Shown piece after piece: positions 40,302 to 47,206 of a stretch of 61,172 nucleotides of DNA; the first letter of the stretch is position 1; every line of letters starts with the position of its first letter. Origin of the DNA: Acidobacteriota bacterium (GTDB lineage: Bacteria > Acidobacteriota > UBA4820); NCBI GenBank assembly GCA_029559035.1, contig JAKQCT010000050.1:1-61172 (forward strand). Reading direction: 5' to 3'. The position numbers and the translations under genes were made by a program. Under the pieces are notes generated by a model. It did no database searches, was not told where the DNA came from, and was given only the letters and a program-made list of their open reading frames with translations.

Positions 40302-42350
40302 TTATTGACAACAACTTCCAGAATTGGCTTTAACCACCTTGCACGCACAGGCCTTGAACTCGGGGATCTTCGCCTGAGGATCGATGGCGGTGTTCGTCAG
40401 CATGTTCGCGGCGCATTCGGCGAAATGGAACGGTACGAAAACGACGCCCTCCTTGACCCTTTCGGTCACCTTGGCGTCTATCTCGATCTCTCCCCTGCGG
40501 GTCGACACCACGACCTTCGATCCTTCGGAGATTCCCAGCCTGGCTGCGTCCGCCGGGTTTATCTCCAGGTATCCGGTGGGGACCTCCTTGTTGAGGATGT
40601 CCACCCTGCGGGACATCGTCCCCGTGTGGTAGTGGAATATGGTCCTTCCAGTGGTGAGTATGAACGGATATTCGGCGTCGGGAAGCTCGGCGGGCTCCTT
40701 GAACTCGATCGCCCAGAATTTTCCCTTTCCGCGGGAAAACTTCTCCTTGTGAAGGATGGGCGTCCCCGGGTGTTCCTTGGTCGGGCAGGGCCACTGCAGG
40801 CCGTTGACCTTCAGCCTGTCGTAAGAGATGCCTCCGTAAATGGGGGTAATCCTCGCCATCTCGTCCATGATATCCGCCGGCGAACCGTAATTGAACTCGT
40901 TCGAACCCATTTTCTTGGCAAGCAGGGAGATGATCTCCCAGTCAGGCTTCGATTCGCCGATGGGCTCGATAGCCTTGCGCGCCAGCTGGACCCGCCTGTC
41001 CGTCGTGGTGTACGTCCCGTCCTTCTCCGCGAAGGTCACGGCGGGCAGGACTACGTGGGCAAGCCTTGCGGTCTCTGTAAGGAATATGTCCTGGACGGCG
41101 AGAAAATCCAGTTTCTCGAGCGATTCCTTGACGTGTTTGATGTCCGGATCGGAGACCATCGGGTTCTCGCCCATTATGTAGAGGGCCTTGATCCCTCCTT
41201 TTGCCGCGGATCCCAGTATTTCGGTCACCGTGAGGCCGGGGTTCGCGGGCAGGCCGGTGGTATGCCACGCATCCTCGAACTTCTTTCGGTTCGCCTCATC
41301 TGTAACCGCCTGGTAGCCCGAGTAAACATTGGGAAGAGCCCCGCAGTCGCATGAACCCTGGACGTTGTTCTGGCCCCTCAGCGCGTTCACGCCGGCGCCC
41401 ACCTTGCCGATGTTGCCGGTAATCATCGCCAGGTTGGCGCAGGACACGACGTTGTCGACCCCCGTCGTGTGCTGGGTGATGCCCATCGAGTAGAAAATAG
41501 CGGCCACTTCCGACTTTGCGTACATCCTGGCGGCCTCGATAATCTGCTCCTTGGGTATTCCCGTTATCTTTTCCACTTGATCGGGAGGGTATTTGCCGAC
41601 CATTTCCTTGAGGGCGTCATAATCCTCCGTCCGTTCCTCGATGAATTTCTTGTCTTCGATCCCTTCGGAAATTATGACGTTCATCATGCCGTTCAGGAGA
41701 GCGACGTCAGTCCCGGGACGCTGCCTCATGTGTATGTCCGAGAAATGGGACCAAGGGATGCTCCTGGGGTCTGCCAGGATCAGTTTCGCTCCCTTCTCCT
41801 TCGCCATCATCATGTAGTGCGCGATCATGGGATGCTGTTCGGTGGTGTTGGACCCTATGACGAACATGCACTTGCAGTTCTCGAGCTCGGGGATCGAGTT
41901 GGTCATCGCCCCGCTGCCGAACGACTTGTTGAGGCCGACGACGGTCGAAGCGTGGCAGAGCCTCGCGCAGTGGTCGACGTTGTTCGTCCTGAGGACGAGC
42001 CTGGTGAACTTCTGCATGAGGTAGTTCTCCTCGTTGCTCACCTTCGCCGAGGACAGCGTCGCGACGGAATCGGGGGCGTGCTCCTTGAGTTTCGACGCGA
42101 TGATCGAGAGGGCTTCGTCCCAGGTGCTTTCGACCAGCTCGCCGTTTTTCCTGACGAGAGGCTTGGCAAGCCTCTCCTTGTGGGTGATGAAGTCGTTGGC
42201 GTGCCAGCCTTTGATGCAGAGCTGTCCCTTGCTTATCTCCTGGGACTTGTTCGGCAAGATGCCGACAAGCTCTCCGTCGAGAACCTGCAGGAAGAAACTG
42301 CACCCGCACCCACAATAAGGGCAGATACTGGGAACATTAGAATAGTTCAT
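40302..42350 (-). CDS. fdhA: Formate dehydrogenase catalytic subunit, cysteine type
   Basis: A 682-residue bis-MGD enzyme with a normal N-terminal [4Fe-4S] motif CPYCGCGC (10-17) and the active-site motif DHCARL-C-HASTV, with Cys132 where the paralogue at 19591-22347 has selenocysteine. The C-terminal MopB binding domain has the RGEIEIDAKVTERVKEGVVF stretch. It lacks the NuoG-like N-terminal clusters and so must pass electrons to a partner, here FdhB and the Hdr-MvhD proteins encoded upstream. GAGG lies 6 bases before the ATG; it overlaps fdhB by 14 bases. This architecture matches the FdhA of methanogen Hdr-linked enzymes. Confidence 0.9.
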   Translation of the reverse strand: MNYSNVPSICPYCGCGCSFFLQVLDGELVGILPNKSQEISKGQLCIKGWHANDFITHKERLAKPLVRKNGELVESTWDEALSIIASKLKEHAPDSVATLSSAKVSNEENYLMQKFTRLVLRTNNVDHCARLCHASTVVGLNKSFGSGAMTNSIPELENCKCMFVIGSNTTEQHPMIAHYMMMAKEKGAKLILADPRSIPWSHFSDIHMRQRPGTDVALLNGMMNVIISEGIEDKKFIEERTEDYDALKEMVGKYPPDQVEKITGIPKEQIIEAARMYAKSEVAAIFYSMGITQHTTGVDNVVSCANLAMITGNIGKVGAGVNALRGQNNVQGSCDCGALPNVYSGYQAVTDEANRKKFEDAWHTTGLPANPGLTVTEILGSAAKGGIKALYIMGENPMVSDPDIKHVKESLEKLDFLAVQDIFLTETARLAHVVLPAVTFAEKDGTYTTTDRRVQLARKAIEPIGESKPDWEIISLLAKKMGSNEFNYGSPADIMDEMARITPIYGGISYDRLKVNGLQWPCPTKEHPGTPILHKEKFSRGKGKFWAIEFKEPAELPDAEYPFILTTGRTIFHYHTGTMSRRVDILNKEVPTGYLEINPADAARLGISEGSKVVVSTRRGEIEIDAKVTERVKEGVVFVPFHFAECAANMLTNTAIDPQAKIPEFKACACKVVKANSGSCCQ

Positions 42351-43170
42351 CTGAAGCCTCCTCGGCCCGTTCCTGTTTTATGGTGAACAGAGGGCATTCC
42401 TGCTCCGGGTCCATTCCGGGGACATAGTCGTAAAGTTCCTTCGTCTGCCTGAGGAGGGGCTGGGACATCAGCCTCAGGGGGATGTCCATCGGGCAGGCCA
42501 GCTCGCACTCGCCGCACTCGATGCACTGCGCGGCGTGGTGGTAGCGCTGTACGAAGTGGAACGTCGGGTACTCGACGGGAAGCTCTCCCGGCTGAGTGTA
42601 GAAATGGGCCTCCATCAGGCAGGTCTTGCAGAAACAGACCGGGCACGCGTTCCTGCATCCGTAGCACTTTATGCACTTGCTGAACTGCTTATGCCAGAAC
42701 CTGCTTTTCTCCTCGAGGCTCATCTTGTCGAACTCGGCGGCCAGCTTGTGCTCCTTTACGCCTTCCGCCTTTTCCCCGAATTTCAGGTTCTTCGTCGGGT
42801 GGGGGGTCGGGCAGGTGCATGTCTCGGCCTGCCTCCTGTCGCAGGCGTAACCGATTATCTCGAGGTTCTCCAGCTTTACCTGGCCTCTCTTTACCAGCTC
42901 GAATATCGCCCTTTCGTCGCATCCCCTTGCCACGATGGCCAGCTTCATGCCGGGATGTTTGCGCTGGATGTAGGAAAGGATGTTCTCTTTCATAGGCTTG
43001 GACGTGGTCATCAGGGGATACTTCTTATCCACGAAAAGCTTGTCCAGCTGAGAGCTCTCCGTGAAAAGGAACGGCATCCACTGCCCTTCCTCCTCGGACA
43101 CCCCTATGATGGCGTCCACTTTCTTGCTGTCGAGCAACTCCCTGCAATATTTTTTTATCTCGCTTATCAT
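42337..43170 (-). CDS. fdhB: FdhB/FrhB-like iron-sulfur subunit
   Basis: A 277-residue protein. Residues 1-~125 resemble the flavin-binding beta subunit of F420-type hydrogenases and formate dehydrogenases (VDAIIGV, LAIVARGCDERAI, IIGYAC). Residues ~160-230 hold two ferredoxin-type clusters, CIKCYGCRNACPVC (166-179) and CIECGECELACP (216-227). Order and length differ from methanogen FdhB, so cofactor use is uncertain. It overlaps mvhD (ATGA) and fdhA, and most likely links formate dehydrogenase to MvhD/HdrA. Confidence 0.75.
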   Translation of the reverse strand: MISEIKKYCRELLDSKKVDAIIGVSEEEGQWMPFLFTESSQLDKLFVDKKYPLMTTSKPMKENILSYIQRKHPGMKLAIVARGCDERAIFELVKRGQVKLENLEIIGYACDRRQAETCTCPTPHPTKNLKFGEKAEGVKEHKLAAEFDKMSLEEKSRFWHKQFSKCIKCYGCRNACPVCFCKTCLMEAHFYTQPGELPVEYPTFHFVQRYHHAAQCIECGECELACPMDIPLRLMSQPLLRQTKELYDYVPGMDPEQECPLFTIKQERAEEASDELF

Positions 43171-43595
43171 TTGGCTGCTCCTTTTTTCAGGGGATTGGGG
43201 CCAAGTTCTTTTATCTGCCTGGTGAAATCCGTTATGACCTCCGCGTACTTCGGCCCTTCCGAGGCGGACACCCATTCGAGGCGGAACCTTCTCGGGTCTA
43301 TCCCGAGGCTCTCCAGCATGGTCTCGGTGATGGCTGCCCGTCTTCTTGCCGAATAGTTCCCCTTCTGGTAATGGCAGTCGCCAATGTGACAGCCGCCAAT
43401 GAGAACTCCGTCCGCGCCCTTCTGGAGGGCGGATATTATGAACAGGGGATCGATCCTTCCCGAGCACATGACTCTTATGGTCCGGACGTTGGCCGGATAT
43501 TTCAACCTCGATGTTCCCGCCAGATCTGCTCCGGTGTAGGAACACCAGTTGCAGAGGAAGGCCACTATTCTCGGTTCAAATCCTTTATCGCTCAT
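43167..43595 (-). CDS. mvhD: MvhD-like [2Fe-2S] electron-transfer protein
   Basis: A 142-residue protein of the methyl-viologen-reducing hydrogenase delta family (MvhD/FlpD). The cluster-binding Cys are at 15, 18, 44 and 69/74: FLCNWCSYTGADLAG, RVMCSGRIDP and GCHIGDCHY. MvhD carries electrons from a hydrogenase or formate dehydrogenase to HdrA. It lies between hdrA and fdhB, in the place expected for this job. Confidence 0.9.
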   Translation of the reverse strand: MSDKGFEPRIVAFLCNWCSYTGADLAGTSRLKYPANVRTIRVMCSGRIDPLFIISALQKGADGVLIGGCHIGDCHYQKGNYSARRRAAITETMLESLGIDPRRFRLEWVSASEGPKYAEVITDFTRQIKELGPNPLKKGAAK

Positions 43596-43608
43596 ATCCC
43601 GAACCCTC

Positions 43609-45582
43609 CTAAACTGCCAAAATGCCTTTTATTTCGGCGTATATCTGTTCGTCTCGGAAATTCCTCTGGTAAGCGGCTCCCGAAGGACACGCTCCCACGC
43701 AGGTCCCGCAGCCCTTGCAAAGCGCGCCGTTGATCTCGGATTTTTTCTTTTCCGCGTTGTAAGTGATAGCCGTGTAGGGGCAAAGCTCCACGCAGGTCCT
43801 GCAACCGGAGCAGAGATCCTCTTCTATGTCTGCGGTGACGACCTCGGCCTCGACCTCTCCCCGCTGGATGAGGTTCAACACTTCCGCGGCCGCCGCTCCC
43901 GCCTGGGCCACTGTATCCGGAATATCCTTGGGTCCCTGACATGCTCCGGCAATGAAGATCCCGTCGGAGGCGGTCGATACGGGGGCGAGCTTCGGATGTT
44001 TCTCCGTGAACCAGCCGTCCTTGCCCACGCTGCATGAAAAGATGTGTGAAAGTTCCTTCGCCTCGGGTTTGGCTACCATGGCGAGGCATAGTATCGCCAT
44101 GTCCACCGGGATCCTTCTGACCGTTCCTATCATCGTGTCTTCGGCCCTCATGATAAGCTTGCCCTCTTCGGAGGGTTCAAGCGCCGCGTCCGTTATCTCG
44201 GCGACCTTTCCCCTCACGAAGTTGACGCCTTCCTTCAGGAGCCTGTTGTAGAATTCCTCGTACCCCTTGCCGAAGCAGCGCATGTCTATGTAGAACTGGT
44301 AAACCTCGCAGTCGTGGTATTTTTCCTTTATTAGGTGGGAGAACTTGAGCGCGTACATGCAGCAGACGCGGGAACAATATTCGCAGTACTTCTTATCCCG
44401 GCTCCCGATGCAGTGGAGGATCCCGATGCTCTTGGGCTCCTTGCCTTCGCGGGTGACGATCTTGCCGCCGGTGGGGCCGGAAGAGTTGACAAGCCTTTCG
44501 AACTCGAAAGCGGTGAAGACGTTAGGATAGCGCCCGAAGCCGTATTCGGGGAGGGACTCCGCCGTCTTGAGATCGTATCCGGTCGCCAGGATGATTGAAC
44601 CCACCTCGATCTCCTCGATCCTGTCCTGCTCGTCGAAAAGGATCGCTCCGGGGCCGCAGAACTTCTCGCAAGCCTTGCACCTTCCGTTCTTGTAATAAGT
44701 GCATATCGTCTTGTCGATGACCGGCTTGTTGGGTACGGCCTGCGGGAAGGGGGTGTAGATCGCCTTTCTGGGAGCCATGTTCAACTCGAACTCGTTGGGA
44801 GCCTTCATAGGGCATTTCTGGGTGCACACCCCGCATCCGGTGCACTTCTCGTGGTCGACCGACTTGGCCTTGCGCAGGACCTTCACCTTGAAGTTGCCGA
44901 CATAGCCGTTGACCTCCTGGACCTCGGAATAGGTCATCAGGGTGATGTTGGGATGCTGGCCGACCGAGGTCATCTTCGGGGTGAGGATGCACGCGGAACA
45001 GTCCAGCGTGGGGAAGGTCTTGTCCAACTGGGCCATGTGCCCCCCGATGGACGGGGACTTTTCAACCAGGAACACTTTGTTCCCGGCATCCGCTATCTGG
45101 AGAGCCGCCGTGATCCCGGCGATGCCCCCCCCGACAATGAGGACCTGGGGGTTGATGTGGACCGTCCTTTTCTCCAGCGCTTCATGGTGCATGACACGGT
45201 GGATGGCGGCGATCAGGAGGGCTTTCGCCTTTTCGGTCGCCGCGTTCTCGTCCTCGGTGACCCAGGAGACGTGCTCCCTGATGTTGGCCATCTGGAAGAA
45301 GAAGGGGTTGATCCCGCCGTCTGCGGTCGCATTGCGGAAAGTCTTTTCATGCATCAGGGGAGAACAGGACGCGACGACTATCCTGTTGAGATTGAATTCC
45401 TTGATATCCTTCTTGATAAGGTCCTGCCCCGGGTCCGAACACATGTACTTGTATTCCCTCGATATGACCACCTCGTCGGGAGCGTAATCCTTGGCGTACC
45501 GGGCAACTTCGTCGACCCTCACCTTTCCGGCGATGTTCGACCCGCAGTGGCAGACATAAACTCCGATTCTACAATTGCTCAT
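43609..45582 (-). CDS. hdrA: HdrA-type flavoprotein, bifurcating subunit candidate
   Basis: A 657-residue HdrA. N-terminal domain with VYVCHCGSN; FAD-binding GGGIAG (151-156) followed by EKSPSIGGHMAQLDKTFPTLDCSACIL; a ferredoxin motif CTGCGVCTQKC (247-257); further Cys groups at 294-309 and 391-408; and a C-terminal two-cluster ferredoxin module (CSGCRTCVELC 591-601, CKGCGTCVGAC 622-632). In HdrABC complexes the HdrA flavin splits electron pairs between a heterodisulfide site and ferredoxin. It follows hdrB by 14 bases. Confidence 0.92.
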   Translation of the reverse strand: MSNCRIGVYVCHCGSNIAGKVRVDEVARYAKDYAPDEVVISREYKYMCSDPGQDLIKKDIKEFNLNRIVVASCSPLMHEKTFRNATADGGINPFFFQMANIREHVSWVTEDENAATEKAKALLIAAIHRVMHHEALEKRTVHINPQVLIVGGGIAGITAALQIADAGNKVFLVEKSPSIGGHMAQLDKTFPTLDCSACILTPKMTSVGQHPNITLMTYSEVQEVNGYVGNFKVKVLRKAKSVDHEKCTGCGVCTQKCPMKAPNEFELNMAPRKAIYTPFPQAVPNKPVIDKTICTYYKNGRCKACEKFCGPGAILFDEQDRIEEIEVGSIILATGYDLKTAESLPEYGFGRYPNVFTAFEFERLVNSSGPTGGKIVTREGKEPKSIGILHCIGSRDKKYCEYCSRVCCMYALKFSHLIKEKYHDCEVYQFYIDMRCFGKGYEEFYNRLLKEGVNFVRGKVAEITDAALEPSEEGKLIMRAEDTMIGTVRRIPVDMAILCLAMVAKPEAKELSHIFSCSVGKDGWFTEKHPKLAPVSTASDGIFIAGACQGPKDIPDTVAQAGAAAAEVLNLIQRGEVEAEVVTADIEEDLCSGCRTCVELCPYTAITYNAEKKKSEINGALCKGCGTCVGACPSGAAYQRNFRDEQIYAEIKGILAV

Positions 45583-45596
45583 AATGCCCTCCCTCC

Positions 45597-46487
45597 TTAC
45601 GACGCCGCGAGGAGCGATTTCGGTTCGACCATGATGTCGCCGAGCCCGAGTTCTTTGCTTTTATATCCGAACGCCCAACCCATAACCTGCGTGAAGTGGA
45701 GGATCGGAAGAGGCTTGTATTCTTTCCTGAAGGATTTTTTGTATTCCGCTCCGAACCTGCTTGCGACCTTACTCTGGAATGCGTCCAGGTTCATGTGGCA
45801 GAGCGGGCACATCGTAACCACGACCTGCGCGCCCCTCTTTTGCATCTCGGCCAGGAGGATGTAAACCAGCCTTAGTCCGACGTCCTCCACCGTCCCGGTG
45901 AGAGCGCCGCCGCAGCAGCGGGTCTTGTAGGGATACTCCACCGCTTCCGCTCCGCAGGCGGTCATTATCTCGTCGAGTATGACAGGGTGATAAGGGTCGT
46001 CGATGTCTCCGTAAGGCCTTACGAGCTGGCAGCCGTAGTAGCTTGCCACCTTCAAACCCTTCAGCGGCCTCTTGACGACCTTCGCGATGGCCTCGAGCCC
46101 TATGTCCTTGTGGATAATTTCCACCGGGTGTCTCAGAGCGACCTTTTCGCCCCCCTTGAGGCCCGCCCCGTTCATTGCCTTGTGCACGATCTCTCCCTGG
46201 TGCTCTTTCAAATAGTCCTGCGATTTTCTGAGTGTAAGATAACACCCGGTGCAGGGGATCACTATGTCGTCCATCTTCTGCTGTTCGGCGAGCGAGAGGT
46301 TCCTTCCTGCAATCGCCGTAGCCATCTTTTTATCGGTGCCGAAGTAAGCCGTAGCGCCGCAACAGTTCCAGTCGTCGATCTCCTTGAGCTGGGCGCCGAG
46401 CGATTTCAGGACGAGGAAGAGCGACTTTTCGTAAGCCTTCGAGCTTGACCTTACGGAACAGCCGGGGTAGTAGCCGTAGGTTTTCAT
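45597..46487 (-). CDS. hdrB: HdrB-type subunit with two CCG cluster motifs
   Basis: A 296-residue HdrB. Both CCG motifs are intact: Cys10, CC42-43, C79xxC82 and Cys153, CC191-192, C227xxC230. In methanogen HdrB these bind the two non-cubane [4Fe-4S] clusters that reduce the CoM-CoB heterodisulfide. A bacterium lacks those thiols, so the disulfide or other substrate here is unknown. It overlaps hdrC (ATGA). Confidence 0.9.
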   Translation of the reverse strand: MKTYGYYPGCSVRSSSKAYEKSLFLVLKSLGAQLKEIDDWNCCGATAYFGTDKKMATAIAGRNLSLAEQQKMDDIVIPCTGCYLTLRKSQDYLKEHQGEIVHKAMNGAGLKGGEKVALRHPVEIIHKDIGLEAIAKVVKRPLKGLKVASYYGCQLVRPYGDIDDPYHPVILDEIMTACGAEAVEYPYKTRCCGGALTGTVEDVGLRLVYILLAEMQKRGAQVVVTMCPLCHMNLDAFQSKVASRFGAEYKKSFRKEYKPLPILHFTQVMGWAFGYKSKELGLGDIMVEPKSLLAAS

Positions 46488-47059
46488 TTTGCCTCCTTAA
46501 GCCCCTTGAGAAGCTTTCTCATCTGGGGAAGGTTCTTAATCTTTTCTCCGAAGATCTCCATCCTGCCCTTGAAGAAGAGCGACATGCCCATGGGGGCCAT
46601 CTTCAGCATGCCGAAGGGGTTCGTCCTCAGCATCATCCTGGTGACGACCTCCATTTCGGAGTTCCTGCCCTTGCGGGAAATGATGTTCGACATCTCCTGG
46701 GCGAGGACCGGCGTCGGAATGCCCTTGGAATAGACGCCCTTTTCGATAGCCATCCTCTTCAAAGCGTACATGACGTCTGTTATCTTGATCTGCGCGGGAC
46801 ACATCACCGTGCAGGAATAGCACGACGAGCAGATCCAGACCGTCTTGCTCTTGAGGGCGTCGTCCTTGAAGCCGCCCTTGATCATCGCCATCAGCTTTCT
46901 CGGCGTGTAATCCATGTAGAGCGATACCGGGCACGTAGAGGAGCACGTGCCGCACTGGATGCATTCGAGGATCTTGTCGCATTCCGAGTGCTTCACGACC
47001 TCTTTTAAAAACTTCTTGTCGAGTTCCGATTCATATTTGACTGTGCGGAGATATTCCAT
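46484..47059 (-). CDS. hdrC: HdrC-type iron-sulfur subunit
   Basis: A 191-residue HdrC with two ferredoxin-type motifs, CIQCGTCSSTCP (33-44) and CSSCYSCTVMCP (77-88), connecting HdrA to HdrB. First gene of the eight-gene leftward operon. AGGAGG (47070-47065) lies 5 bases before its ATG, and the promoter at 47082-47110 leaves a short leader of roughly 15 bases. Confidence 0.9.
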   Translation of the reverse strand: MEYLRTVKYESELDKKFLKEVVKHSECDKILECIQCGTCSSTCPVSLYMDYTPRKLMAMIKGGFKDDALKSKTVWICSSCYSCTVMCPAQIKITDVMYALKRMAIEKGVYSKGIPTPVLAQEMSNIISRKGRNSEMEVVTRMMLRTNPFGMLKMAPMGMSLFFKGRMEIFGEKIKNLPQMRKLLKGLKEAK

Positions 47060-47081
47060 GAGACCCTCCTAAAGAGCGAAT

Positions 47082-47110
47082 AGGATAGTGAGAAATTGAT
47101 TTCTTGTCAA
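47082..47110 (-). promoter_or_regulatory. Promoter of the hdr-fdh operon
   Basis: On the minus strand a perfect -35 TTGACA (47110-47105) and -10 TATCCT (47087-47082) are exactly 17 bases apart, giving a start site about 15 bases before the hdrC ATG. It is one of the best promoters in the window. Confidence 0.7.
47091..47104. promoter_or_regulatory. Operator-like palindrome within the hdr promoter spacer
   Basis: A perfect inverted repeat of 6-bp arms AGAAAT and ATTTCT with two bases between them fills the space between the -35 and -10 boxes. A dimeric repressor bound here would block RNA polymerase; the regulator is unknown. The half-sites differ from the ModE-type repeat at 29600. Confidence 0.5.
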
Positions 47111-47206
47111 GTAAAACCCCTGTGGAAATATCCGGTCTTCGGATAGCGTTTCCGCTAGCCTTGTAAGGACTTTTGGAGCATAATAGCTTTTTTGTCGGGG
47201 AGCCCG

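Noticed and set aside
47141-47160. Hairpin between hdrC and hypF as a terminator
   Set aside because: An 8-bp stem with one mismatch (GGATAGCG/CGCTAGCC) but no T-tract, and it lies upstream of both divergent genes; at most a regulatory site.
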